From positions 1-55,364 of the forward strand of contig JAFIFZ010000018.1 in assembly GCA_020831775.1 (NCBI GenBank): a stretch of 55,364 nucleotides of DNA, in the 5' to 3' direction. Position 1 is the stretch's first letter. Each line of letters starts with the position of its first letter. The translations under genes were made by a program, and so were the position numbers. Below are positions 1 through 7,973 of this stretch, piece after piece. Source of the stretch: Phycisphaerales bacterium (lineage in GTDB: Bacteria > Planctomycetota > Phycisphaerae > Phycisphaerales > UBA1924). The notes beneath the pieces are model-generated. The model saw nothing but the letters and a program-made list of their open reading frames with translations. It was not told the origin of the DNA and searched no databases.

Positions 1-473
1 GGGTTGTCGGTCAGCTTCAGAGACAGATTGGCGGCGGTGTGGGTTGTGCGGGTTAGCTGGCTATCAGGTTAGCGGGGATGCGCCGGGGCGCGGGGTGTTG
101 GGTGCGGGGTGCGGGGTGGGGAGTAGGTTTTGGTAGCCACAGGCGGGACGCCTGTGCCACGAGACTTGGTAGGGTCACGGCTCGGCGAGCCGTGCCACCA
201 GGGGCGCTCGCTGCGCGGGCGAGAGGGGCGAGGGAGAGAGAGTCGAGAGGCGAATGGGGTTTGGGGATGGTGGTGATTGGGGATGCTTTGGTGTTGCATC
301 CGATCGGGGGCGGCCGCCGATAGAGTCACGGTCTTGGTGTCGGTCCGCTTGGCCATCCTGTTGTCGGGCTGGGTGTCTTTATGGGGGGGTCATCCGGGGC
401 GGGTTGGGCGGCGAAGGGTGGTTCGTTCGGAGCCTTGTGCGCCTGCGTGAGAGCGGGGCGTTTAGAGTGGGTC
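1..473. other. Non-coding leader region before the desaturase
   Basis: No reading frame here looks like a protein: the frames present are Arg/Pro/Gly-rich shadows of one another. The stretch holds one copy of a twin-hairpin repeat (131-200, listed separately). The desaturase start at 474 follows a GC-rich tract without an obvious Shine-Dalgarno sequence. What lies upstream of base 1 is unknown, so the region could also be the 3' flank of an unseen gene. Confidence 0.6.
131..200. repeat. Twin-hairpin repeat, copy E
   Basis: Two perfect stem-loops lie about 20 bases apart. The first pairs CACAGGCG (138-145) with CGCCTGTG (149-156) over a GGA loop. The second pairs CACGGCTC (176-183) with GAGCCGTG (187-194) over a GGC loop. 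Each is followed by the word CCAC. A second copy lies at 2778-2846 with the same spacing; its first stem differs at one paired position in a compensatory way. No poly-T follows, so these are not classical terminators. This is probably a REP-like dispersed intergenic repeat. Confidence 0.85.
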
Positions 474-1475
474 ATGCCAGCAGATTCTGTCGCGACGAAG
501 CCGCCGAGCCGTGAGCATCCCGAGCCTTTGCCTGCGCCGAGCCGTGTGCAGATGAAGCATCTGTTGCCGTTTCTGGCGATCCATCTGGTGTGTGTGGGGG
601 TGGTCTGGGTCGGGGTGAGCTGGGCGGCGGTTGCGGTGGCGGTGGCGCTGTACTGGGTGCGGATGTTTGTGATTACGGGGTTTTACCACCGGTACTTTTC
701 GCACCGGAGCTTTCGGACGAGCCGCGTGATGCAGGCGGTGATGGCGGCGCTGGGGACGACGACGGCGCAGCGCGGGCCGATGTGGTGGGCGGCTTGGCAC
801 CGGCACCATCACCGGCACTCGGACGATCAGCCGGATATCCACTCGCCGCACTGGTACGGGGTGCTGTGGAGCCACATGTTCTGGTTTAACTCTGACAAGG
901 GTGTCGAGATCGATCCGGAGCAGGTGCCGGACCTGATGAAGTACCCGGAGCTTCGGTTGATCGAGCGTTGGCACATGCTGGGGCCGATCGGGCTTGCCGC
1001 GGCGATGTTTGTGCTGGGGTGGGGGCTTGGCAAGGCGGGCGTGAACACGAGCGGTGCGCAGATGCTGGTGTGGGGGTTCGGGGTGTCGACGGTGGTGCTG
1101 TACCACTGCACATTTACGATCAATTCGCTGGCGCACATGTGGGGCGGGCGGCGGTTTAAGACCAAGGACGACTCGCGCAACAACCTTGCGCTGGCGCTGG
1201 TGACGATGGGCGAGGGCTGGCACAACAACCACCACTTCCACCCGGGGAGCTCTCGGCAGGGGTTTTACTGGTGGGAGATCGATGTGACCTGGTACATCCT
1301 TTGGGCGATGTCGAAGGTTGGGCTTGTGTGGGACCTTCGCGGTGTGCCCGAGCGTGTGTACCACGCGGCGGAGGAGCACGCGGGGCGCGAGGTGGACCCG
1401 GGGATGGAGCTGCACCGGAAGATGAAGGCGGCGCGCAGCCGCGGGCGCCCGGCGGGCGAAGCGCGGCGGCGATGA
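474..1475 (+). CDS. Acyl-CoA/acyl-lipid delta-9-type fatty acid desaturase
   Basis: Integral membrane di-iron desaturase that would introduce a cis double bond into a saturated acyl chain. The 333-residue protein shows the three histidine boxes of the family: HRYFSH (72-77), HRHHHRH (109-115) and HNNHH (250-254), with an extra His at 221. Hydrophobic segments at about 29-70 and 170-215 are the expected membrane passes. The start at 474 is chosen because residues upstream of it do not resemble the family; Met27 (MKHLLPF) is an alternative. The stop overlaps the next start (ATGA at 1472), so the gene is translationally coupled to the FAD oxidoreductase. In this cluster it most likely supplies the unsaturated chains that the downstream CFA-type enzymes modify. 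Confidence 0.9.
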   Translation: MPADSVATKPPSREHPEPLPAPSRVQMKHLLPFLAIHLVCVGVVWVGVSWAAVAVAVALYWVRMFVITGFYHRYFSHRSFRTSRVMQAVMAALGTTTAQRGPMWWAAWHRHHHRHSDDQPDIHSPHWYGVLWSHMFWFNSDKGVEIDPEQVPDLMKYPELRLIERWHMLGPIGLAAAMFVLGWGLGKAGVNTSGAQMLVWGFGVSTVVLYHCTFTINSLAHMWGGRRFKTKDDSRNNLALALVTMGEGWHNNHHFHPGSSRQGFYWWEIDVTWYILWAMSKVGLVWDLRGVPERVYHAAEEHAGREVDPGMELHRKMKAARSRGRPAGEARRR

Positions 1476-2743
1476 AGATCGCGATCATCGGTTCAGGGAT
1501 CTCGGGGCTTGTGTGCGCGCACAGGCTGCACGCTGCGCACGAGATCACGGTGTTCGAGCGTGAGGCGTGGATCGGGGGGCACACGCACACTGTTGATGTG
1601 CGGCACGAGGGGCGGGATTTGCGGGTGGACACGGGGTTTATCGTGTTCAACCGGCGGAACTACACCGAATTTGACAAGCTGCTAGACGAACTGGGCGTCG
1701 AAAGCCAGCCGACGGACATGAGCTTTTCTGTGCGCGACGAGGGGACGGGGTTTGAGTATGGGGGGCTGAACCTCAATTCGCTGTTCGCCCAGCGGCGGAA
1801 CCTTGCGAGCCCGCGGTTTTACCGCATGCTCGCGGCGATTTTGCGGTTTAACCGCGAGGCGCCGGCGGATGTGCTGGAGGGGAATGCGGGGTTCGAGACG
1901 CTTGGGGCGTATCTGGCGGAGAAGCGGTATCCGCGGGAGATGACCGAGCTGTATCTGGTGCCGATGGCGGCGGCGGTGTGGTCGAGCCCGGAGCGTGCGG
2001 TGCTGGAGATGCCGTTGCGGTTCTTTGTGGAGTTTTTTAAGAACCACGGGATGCTGCAGACGCGGGATCGGCCGCAGTGGCGGACGATTCGGGGCGGGTC
2101 GGCGTGTTATGTGGAGAAGCTTGTGTCGCCGTTTCGGGAGCGGGTGCGGCTGCGGACGCCGGTGGAGAGTGTGGTGCGTGATGGCGAAGGGGTGACTGTG
2201 CGTGCGGGGCGGGCGGGGCGCGTTGAGAGCGAGCGGTTTGACGAGGTGATCTTTGCGTGTCACTCGGATCAGGCGCTGGCGATGCTTGGGGATGCGACGG
2301 GGCAGGAGCGGGAGATACTGGGCGCGCTGCCGTACCAGGCGAACGAGACGGTGCTGCACACCGATGCGTCGGTGTTGCCGAAGCGGCGGCTGGCGTGGAG
2401 CGCGTGGAACTATCACATTCCTGATGGCTCGCGCGGGGGCGGGGCGGAGCGTGTGCTGGTGACTTACAACATGGACATTTTGCAGCGGCTGGGGTGCGAG
2501 TCGCCGGTGTGTGTGACGCTGAATCGGACAAATCGGATTGATGAGGGTCGTGTGATCGCGAGTTACCTGTATCATCATCCGGTGTACACGCCGTCGGGGG
2601 TTGCGGCGCAGGGACGATGGGGGGAGATCAGCGGGAGAAACCGTACGCACTTCTGCGGGGCGTACTGGGGGTATGGGTTTCACGAGGACGGGGTGCGGAG
2701 CGCTCGCAAAGCGAGCGAGATGGTGGAGCAGGTGATCAGGTGA
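1472..2743 (+). CDS. FAD-dependent oxidoreductase (COG2907, amine-oxidase/phytoene-desaturase-like)
   Basis: A 423-residue flavoprotein. The N-terminus carries the Rossmann signature GSGISG (7-12), ending in an acidic residue of the ERE type after the second strand. The C-terminal FCGAYWGYGFHEDG (about 395-410) is the second FAD-contacting segment of this family. The ATG at 1472 overlaps the desaturase stop. Family members occur next to DUF1365 and CFA synthase genes in many proteobacteria, where they are linked to unusual fatty acid formation, including dehydrogenation of methylated acyl chains. Oxidation of a lipid acyl chain here is inferred from the family and neighbours. It has no signal peptide and probably acts at the inner leaflet of the membrane. 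Confidence 0.85.
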   Translation: MKIAIIGSGISGLVCAHRLHAAHEITVFEREAWIGGHTHTVDVRHEGRDLRVDTGFIVFNRRNYTEFDKLLDELGVESQPTDMSFSVRDEGTGFEYGGLNLNSLFAQRRNLASPRFYRMLAAILRFNREAPADVLEGNAGFETLGAYLAEKRYPREMTELYLVPMAAAVWSSPERAVLEMPLRFFVEFFKNHGMLQTRDRPQWRTIRGGSACYVEKLVSPFRERVRLRTPVESVVRDGEGVTVRAGRAGRVESERFDEVIFACHSDQALAMLGDATGQEREILGALPYQANETVLHTDASVLPKRRLAWSAWNYHIPDGSRGGGAERVLVTYNMDILQRLGCESPVCVTLNRTNRIDEGRVIASYLYHHPVYTPSGVAAQGRWGEISGRNRTHFCGAYWGYGFHEDGVRSARKASEMVEQVIR

Positions 2744-2777
2744 GCAGGGGAGCGGAGGTTGGGTAGGGACAAGGCTT

Positions 2778-2846
2778 GGTAGCCACGGGCGAGACGCCCG
2801 TGCCACGAGATTGGGTAGGGACACGGCTCGGCGAGCCGTGCCACCC
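2778..2846. repeat. Twin-hairpin repeat, copy F
   Basis: Second copy of the repeat at 131-200, between two same-strand genes. The first stem pairs CACGGGCG (2784-2791) with CGCCCGTG (2795-2802) over an AGA loop. The second pairs CACGGCTC (2822-2829) with GAGCCGTG (2833-2840) over GGC and is identical to copy E. In the first stem an A-T pair of copy E is replaced by G-C, which keeps the pairing and suggests that structure is under selection. Confidence 0.85.
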
Positions 2847-2874
2847 GGGCCGGGGAGGGTGAGCGGGAGGGTTG

Positions 2875-3726
2875 ATGGGTCTTTCGAGCGCGGTGTATGT
2901 GGGGCGTGTGCGTCATCGGCGGGTTTCGCCGGTGCGTCATGCGTTCGGCATGCCGTTGCATCTGATGTACTTTGATTTGGATGAGGTCGAGGGGCTGTTT
3001 CGTCGTCGGCTGCTTTGGTCTTTGCGCGGGCCGAATGTGGCTTGGTTTCGGCGGAAGGACTATCTGGAGCCCTACGGGAAGCCGCTGGCGGAGGCGGTGC
3101 GGGATCGTGTGGAGGCGGAGCTTGGGCGTCGGCCTTCGGGGGCGGTGCGTGTGCTGACGCAGCCGCGGTACTTCGGGTGCGGGTTCAACCCGGTGACTCT
3201 CTATTACTGCTTCGAGGGTGAGCGGCTGGACGCGATCGTGGCGGAGATCACGAACACGCCGTGGCGGGAGCGGCACGCGTATGTGCTCGACGCGGCGGCT
3301 GCCCGCGGGGAGGCGGTTGGGGGACGGCTGCTGCGATTCCGGTTCAGCAAGTGTTTTTATGTGTCGCCGTTCATGGAGATGGAGATCGAGTACGACTGGT
3401 CGTTCTCTGAGCCGGGCGAGGGCGTGTTCGTGCACATGAACTGCCGCCCGGAGAAGCACGGAGATGGGGACGGGGAGAAGGGGACGGGGGAAGCCGGCGG
3501 GGCCGCATCCGGACAGGTTCGTCCGCCGAAACGCTTCGACGCCACGCTGACGCTCGCCCGTCGCGAGCTGACAGGGTGGCGGATGGCGTGGATCCTGGCG
3601 CGTTACCCGTTCCAGACGGCGCGGGTGGTGGTCCGGATCTATTTCGAGGCGATGCGTCTTCGGCTGAAGAAAGCGCCCGCCTACCGGCACGACCCGGGCG
3701 GGATGCGACAGGAGGGTGCGGCTTGA
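2875..3726 (+). CDS. DUF1365 family protein
   Basis: Protein of 283 residues matching the DUF1365 family of unknown biochemical function. It has the N-terminal YVGRVRHRRVSPVRHAF pattern (about 8-24), GFNPVTLYYCF (103-113), and a central FSKCFYVSPFMEME stretch. Residues about 195-215 form a Gly/Glu-rich linker that looks like a lineage-specific insertion. The ATG at 2875 follows a good GGGAGGG ribosome site; a TTG at 2872 is possible. DUF1365 genes typically sit between the COG2907 oxidoreductase and a CFA synthase, exactly as here, so a role in the same lipid modification is likely but undefined. The stop overlaps the TTG start of the next gene. Confidence 0.85.
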   Translation: MGLSSAVYVGRVRHRRVSPVRHAFGMPLHLMYFDLDEVEGLFRRRLLWSLRGPNVAWFRRKDYLEPYGKPLAEAVRDRVEAELGRRPSGAVRVLTQPRYFGCGFNPVTLYYCFEGERLDAIVAEITNTPWRERHAYVLDAAAARGEAVGGRLLRFRFSKCFYVSPFMEMEIEYDWSFSEPGEGVFVHMNCRPEKHGDGDGEKGTGEAGGAASGQVRPPKRFDATLTLARRELTGWRMAWILARYPFQTARVVVRIYFEAMRLRLKKAPAYRHDPGGMRQEGAA

Positions 3727-5036
3727 TCATCCAAGGAAAGCTCCGGCGGACGGCGCGCGGGGCACGCTACACCGTTCTTCAGAAGCTCGGGCGAAAGTTC
3801 GTGCACGAGTTGGTCGGGCGCATCGGCGTCGGGCGGCTTGAGCTTGTCGATCGGACCGAGGCCTACGAGCGACGCGTTGTCGGCGGGCCGGGCGGGCCGC
3901 TGGTAGCACGGCTTGAGGTGCTCGACCCGCGGTTTTACGCGGCGGTGGTGTTCGGCGGGCGGACCGGGACGGCCGAGGCGTACATCGAAGGGTGGTGGAG
4001 CAGCGAGGACCCGGCGAAGGTCGTCGAGCTGATGACGGTGAACGAGCGGGCGCTGCGCTCGATGGACGGGACGCTGGTGAAGCTGTTGAGCCCGGCGAAC
4101 CGCGCGGCGTATTGGCTGCGCAGGAACACCAAGAAGGGCAGCCGCAAGAACATCGCGGCGCACTATGACCTGTCGAACGATTTCTTCGCGTCGTTTCTTG
4201 ATCCGAGCATGACCTACTCGTGCGGGATCTTCGAGCGTGAGGATTCGACGCTGCACGAGGCGCAGCTGGAGAAGATCGATCGGGCGTGCCGCAGGCTTGA
4301 GCTGTCGCCCGGAGATCGGTTGCTGGAGATCGGGACGGGGTGGGGTTCGATGGCCATACACGCGGCGGCGCACTACGGATGCCGCGTGACGACCACGACG
4401 GTGAGCGAGGCGCAGCACGCTTATGCGGCCGCGAAGATCGCCGAGGCGGGGCTCTCCGACCGGATCGAGCTCCTGATGACCGACTACCGCGACCTTGAGG
4501 GGCGGTACGACAAGCTGGTGAGCATCGAGATGATCGAGGCCGTGGGGTGGAAGTACTTCGATACATACTTCAAGAAGTGCTCGTCGCTGCTTGAAGATGA
4601 CGGGCGGATGCTGTTGCAGGCGATCGTGATCCGCGATCAGGACTTCCATAAGGCCAAGAGGCAGCAGGACTTCCTGAAAGAGTACATATTTCCGGGGAGC
4701 TGCCTTGCGGGCGTGGAGGCGGTGGCGACCTCGGTGCGTCGCTGCACGGACATGCGGATCACGCACGCGGAAGACATCGGGCCGCATTACGCGACGACGC
4801 TGCGCCATTGGCGGGAGAACATGTGGTCGAACATCGACCGTGTGCGTGCCGAGGGGTTCAACGAGCGGTTCATCCGGCTGTGGGAGTTTTACTTCTGCTA
4901 CTGCGAAGGGGCGTTCAGGGCGCGGAGCTGCGGGGATGTGATGTTCGTGCTGGACAAGCCTGGGTGCAGGCTAGAGCCGTGCGCGACCGCCATGGGCGGT
5001 CGAGAAGATCGAGCGGGCGAGCAGGTGAGCAGGTGA
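3723..5036 (+). CDS. cfa: Cyclopropane-fatty-acyl-phospholipid synthase family methyltransferase
   Basis: SAM-dependent enzyme that transfers a methylene or methyl group to the double bond of a phospholipid acyl chain. The 437-residue protein has the CFA-specific N-terminal lipid-binding region (about 1-145), then HYDLSNDFF (147-155), the SAM-binding loop LEIGTGWG (201-208), and the conserved SIEMIEAVG segment. The TTG at 3723 overlaps the DUF1365 stop (TTGA) and is preceded by AGGAGG at a normal distance. The last 20 residues are charged and atypical for the family. Whether it forms a cyclopropane or another methylated product cannot be told from sequence; co-occurrence with the FAD oxidoreductase makes a methylated or furan-type product possible. 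Confidence 0.9.
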   Translation: MIIQGKLRRTARGARYTVLQKLGRKFVHELVGRIGVGRLELVDRTEAYERRVVGGPGGPLVARLEVLDPRFYAAVVFGGRTGTAEAYIEGWWSSEDPAKVVELMTVNERALRSMDGTLVKLLSPANRAAYWLRRNTKKGSRKNIAAHYDLSNDFFASFLDPSMTYSCGIFEREDSTLHEAQLEKIDRACRRLELSPGDRLLEIGTGWGSMAIHAAAHYGCRVTTTTVSEAQHAYAAAKIAEAGLSDRIELLMTDYRDLEGRYDKLVSIEMIEAVGWKYFDTYFKKCSSLLEDDGRMLLQAIVIRDQDFHKAKRQQDFLKEYIFPGSCLAGVEAVATSVRRCTDMRITHAEDIGPHYATTLRHWRENMWSNIDRVRAEGFNERFIRLWEFYFCYCEGAFRARSCGDVMFVLDKPGCRLEPCATAMGGREDRAGEQVSR

Positions 5037-5052
5037 CGCCGCGAGATCGGGA

Positions 5053-5403
5053 TCATCGGTCGTTGGGCAGCAGCGTCGCGGCGAGGGTTTTCTTTCTGAT
5101 CGCTCGCTGCAGAACATACACAGCGGTCGCGAAGTTGCCGGTGAAGACCAGGGCGACCGTCCAGACGAGCGCGGGCCACCGGCAGCGCTCGACAAACCAG
5201 ATCCAGACCGCGATGAACAAGAGCCCGATGTACAGGTCGGCGAGCGTGGTCACGCCCCACAGAGTGGAGGCGACGGCACGCAGGCCCGCGCCGAGGCTCA
5301 TTTCGAGCGATGAGACGACGAAGAGGACGAGCAGGCCGAGGATCGAGAGGGCGAAGGCGATCGCGAGGGTGAGGCCGCCGGTGTCGAAGCGGGGTGTGGT
5401 CAT
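5053..5403 (-). CDS. Small integral membrane protein, DUF1475-like
   Basis: Protein of 116 residues with three or four hydrophobic helices and a basic C-terminus (RAIRKK). The segment TTLADLYIGLLFIAVWIW followed by GNFATAVYVLQ resembles the DUF1475 family, which has no known function; the match is by eye. It is the only minus-strand gene inside the lipid cluster. Its 3' end lies 17 bases from the CFA synthase stop (convergent), and its start faces the repeat element and the DUF1295 gene (divergent). Confidence 0.7.
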   Translation of the reverse strand: MTTPRFDTGGLTLAIAFALSILGLLVLFVVSSLEMSLGAGLRAVASTLWGVTTLADLYIGLLFIAVWIWFVERCRWPALVWTVALVFTGNFATAVYVLQRAIRKKTLAATLLPNDR

Positions 5404-5552
5404 GGTGGGTCTCCGTGGTGGGTACTCGGGTGGGTTCGTTGGTGGGGGCGGGCGGGATGCTTGGTTGGAATCGTGGTTCAGACCTCTGCGAGAGGTTGGT
5501 GTTTCCGGGTTTGTGCGGGATTGTTCCGAGCTTGAGGATCGCGGAGAGGAAG

Positions 5553-5749
5553 TTCCTTCGCCCCTTCAGGGCGAAGCTGTTTTTGAGGATGCTTTCCACG
5601 GGTTCGGCGGGCGCGACGCGGTGCGTCTCGCTTCGCCTCACCCGTGGCAAGGATCGTCCGCCCCTTCGGGGCGGGGGATGCCGTGGGATCGGGAGTGTTT
5701 GCTTCGAACAAGCGCACCGACCTCGCAAAGCCGAGGTCGGTGGCACGGG
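5553..5749. repeat. Composite stem-loop repeat, copy A (modules 1-2-3-4)
   Basis: Four hairpins fill the gap between divergent genes. Module 1: CTTCGCCC (5556-5563) with GGGCGAAG (5569-5576), followed by CTGTTTTT, which is terminator-like. Module 2: CCACGGGT (5596-5603) with ACCCGTGG (5640-5647), enclosing a GC-rich inner arm and followed by CAAGGATC. Module 3: CCGCCCC (5658-5664) with GGGGCGG (5668-5674) over TTC. Module 4: an 11-base perfect stem CACCGACCTCG (5715-5725) with CGAGGTCGGTG (5732-5742), followed by GCACGGG. Copies with the same modules occur at 7721-7937, 21089-21352 and 49289-49661. The rest of 5404-5773 shows no gene. Confidence 0.85.
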
Positions 5750-5773
5750 TTGGCGCGGGCTGAGGGGCGTTGA

Positions 5774-6610
5774 ATGATGGAATCGATCCTGATCCAGGTC
5801 GGGGCGTTGGCGGCGTTTGCCTGCGGGTTGATGCTTGTGCTGTGGTTTGTGCAGCGGGCGATCAAGGACGCCGGCGTGGTCGATGTCGGGTGGTCGTTCA
5901 GCCTTGGGGCTTCGGCGGCGATCTTTGCGCTGCTGGCCGACGGGGATCCCGGGCGGCGCGTGCTGATCGCGGTGCTTGCGGGGATCTGGGGCACTCGACT
6001 GGCGCTGCACCTTTTGACCGATCGCGTGCTCAAGGGCGAGGAGGACGGGCGGTACCAGGACCTGCGCGAGTCGATCGGGCCGGAGAAGATCCAGGGATTT
6101 TTCTTCCTGTTTTTCCAGGCGCAGGCGTTGAGCGTGGTGGTGCTGGCGCTGCCGTTCTTGTTGATCGCCAACGACACGCGTCCGTTCCCGGGGCTGCTTG
6201 ATTATGTCGGCATCGGGTTGTGGGTGGTCGGTGTGGGCGGGGAGAGTCTGGCGGACTGGCAGCTCCGCAGGTTCAAGAAGGATCCGGGGGCGAAGGGGCG
6301 GACTTGCCGCGTAGGGCTGTGGCGGTACAGCAGGCACCCGAACTATTTCTTTGAGTGGGTGATCTGGGTGAGCTACGCGGTGCTCGCGTCTGCGGCGCCG
6401 TGGGGTTGGCTGGGCGTGCTGTCGCCTTTGATCATCCTCTTCCTGGTGCTGAAGGTGACGGGGATCCCGCCGACAGAGAAGCGGGCGATCAAGTCGCGGG
6501 GCGAGGACTACAGGCGGTACCAGCAGGAGACGAGCGCGTTTTTCCCGTGGTTTCCAAAGAAGCCGGCCAAGCCGCTGGATGCGGACGGCACGCCGGCGAC
6601 GGAGCGATGA
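5774..6610 (+). CDS. DUF1295 family membrane protein (steroid 5-alpha-reductase-like)
   Basis: A 278-residue multi-pass membrane protein of the DUF1295 family, which is distantly related to steroid 5-alpha-reductase and isoprenylcysteine methyltransferases. Recognisable features are VVDVGWSFSLG (about 36-46), a long hydrophobic core, and the C-terminal GLWRYSRHPNYFFEW motif (about 181-195) that marks the NADPH- or cofactor-binding region of the superfamily. The ATG at 5774 is followed immediately by a second in-frame Met option. Its stop overlaps the start of the next methyltransferase (ATGA at 6607), so the two are coupled. Inference: it may reduce a methylene or double-bond intermediate made by the CFA-type enzymes. 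Confidence 0.85.
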   Translation: MMESILIQVGALAAFACGLMLVLWFVQRAIKDAGVVDVGWSFSLGASAAIFALLADGDPGRRVLIAVLAGIWGTRLALHLLTDRVLKGEEDGRYQDLRESIGPEKIQGFFFLFFQAQALSVVVLALPFLLIANDTRPFPGLLDYVGIGLWVVGVGGESLADWQLRRFKKDPGAKGRTCRVGLWRYSRHPNYFFEWVIWVSYAVLASAAPWGWLGVLSPLIILFLVLKVTGIPPTEKRAIKSRGEDYRRYQQETSAFFPWFPKKPAKPLDADGTPATER

Positions 6611-7695
6611 TGAGCAGCGAGACGACACTGAGCGCAACGAACCTGCACGCCGAGCCCAAGGCGCCTTGGTACGCCCCGCTGATCGACAAGGGGCGGATCC
6701 CCGACGCGCTCTTGCGCCGCGCGATCACGGTGCGTCTGGGCAAAATGCTCAAGCGGATGCAGGACGCGGACATCGAGACGCTGCACGAGCGCCACCGCGT
6801 GTTTGTGCGGGGGCTGCTGGAATCGCCGATCGCGATTAGGACGGACAAGGCGAACGAGCAGCACTACGAGGTGCCGCCGGAGTTTTTCAGGTTGTCGCTG
6901 GGCCCGCGGCTGAAGTACTCGTGCGGGTACTGGCCCGACGGCGTGACGACGCTGGAGAAGGCGGAGGAGGCGGCGCTGGCGCTGGTGTGCGCACGGGCGG
7001 AGATCAAGGACGGGCAGAAGATCCTGGAGCTGGGGTGCGGGTGGGGTTCGCTGTCGTTGTACATGGCGGAGAAGTTTCCGGGGTGCGAGATCACGGCGGT
7101 GTCGAATTCTGGCCCGCAGCGGGTGTTCATCGAGTCCGCCGCGAAAGCGCGGGGATTCGAGAACCTGCGCGTGGTGACCGACGACATGAACGACTTCCGC
7201 GACGCAGAGTCGGCGTACGACCGGTGCGTGAGCGTCGAGATGTTCGAGCACATGAAGAACTACGACGCGCTCTTGCAGCGGATCTCGCGGTGGCTGAAGC
7301 CCGAGGGCAAGCTGTTCGTGCACATCTTCACGCACCGGGAGCTGTCGTACCACTTCGAGGAAGACAACAACTGGATCGGCAAGTACTTCTTCACGGGCGG
7401 GACGATGCCGGGCGACCGGCTGCTGTTTGAGTTCCAGCGGTCGATGCGGATCGTCGAGCACTGGCGGCTCTCGGGCACGCACTATGAGAAGACCGCCAAC
7501 GCGTGGCTTGCGAACACCGACGCGAACCGCGGGCGGATTTTGGAGCTCTTTGCGCAGACCTACGGCGAGGGGCAGGCCGAGGTGTGGCTCAACCGGTGGC
7601 GGACCTTCTATATCGCGTGCGCGCAGTTCTGGGGGTTCGCGGGAGGCGGGGAGTGGCTGGTGTCGCACTACCTGTTTGAGAACGGGAAGGGGTGA
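6607..7695 (+). CDS. Second CFA-like SAM-dependent methyltransferase
   Basis: Protein of 362 residues in the CFA/coclaurine N-methyltransferase-like branch of COG2230. It lacks the long N-terminal lipid domain of classical CFA synthases. Landmarks are HYEVPPEFF (86-94), YSCGYWP (104-110), the SAM loop ELGCGWG (141-147), and SVEMFEHMKNY around residue 215. Start codons at 6607 and 6610 are both possible; 6607 overlaps the DUF1295 stop. The fixed pairing of a DUF1295 protein with this type of methyltransferase is common in bacteria. The substrate is unknown, and an acyl chain is inferred from the cluster. Confidence 0.85.
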   Translation: MMSSETTLSATNLHAEPKAPWYAPLIDKGRIPDALLRRAITVRLGKMLKRMQDADIETLHERHRVFVRGLLESPIAIRTDKANEQHYEVPPEFFRLSLGPRLKYSCGYWPDGVTTLEKAEEAALALVCARAEIKDGQKILELGCGWGSLSLYMAEKFPGCEITAVSNSGPQRVFIESAAKARGFENLRVVTDDMNDFRDAESAYDRCVSVEMFEHMKNYDALLQRISRWLKPEGKLFVHIFTHRELSYHFEEDNNWIGKYFFTGGTMPGDRLLFEFQRSMRIVEHWRLSGTHYEKTANAWLANTDANRGRILELFAQTYGEGQAEVWLNRWRTFYIACAQFWGFAGGGEWLVSHYLFENGKG

Positions 7696-7720
7696 GGGTG
7701 CGAGGGATGTGGATGAAACA

Positions 7721-7937
7721 GCACCGACCTCCTTTGGAGGTCGGCGGCACGGGAAGGTGTGCAAGTCGAGCAGTGCACACAGCGCCTTGAGGGGCGGCGC
7801 GTCGGGTACGATCGATTCCTTCGCCCTTTCAGGGCTCGGCGGGATGTGTCGCCTTCCACGGGTTGCGCATCGCTCGATGCTTCGCATCGTGCGGCGCTCC
7901 ACCCGTGGCAAAGATCCGGCGCTCCTTCGGAGCTCCC
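7721..7937. repeat. Composite stem-loop repeat, copy B (modules 4-1-2-3)
   Basis: Lies between convergent gene ends. Module 4: CCGACCTCC (7724-7732) with GGAGGTCGG (7736-7744) over TTT, followed by CGGCACGGG. A degenerate module 1 (TTCGCCCTTTCAGGGC) begins near 7818. Module 2: CCACGGGT (7856-7863) with ACCCGTGG (7901-7908), enclosing a GATGC-TTC-GCATC arm and followed by CAAAGATC. Module 3: GCTCC (7921-7925) with GGAGC (7929-7933). The stretch from about 7813 to 7936 closely resembles 49536-49661. No gene was seen in 7696-7973. Confidence 0.85.
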
Positions 7938-7973
7938 GATACTGCGATCAACAACTCCGGTCAGTTACCGCGC

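Noticed and set aside
462-1415. Long minus-strand reading frames opposite the desaturase and other genes
   Set aside because: They are His/Arg/Pro-rich and mirror the high third-position GC of the true gene; no family resemblance or ribosome site.
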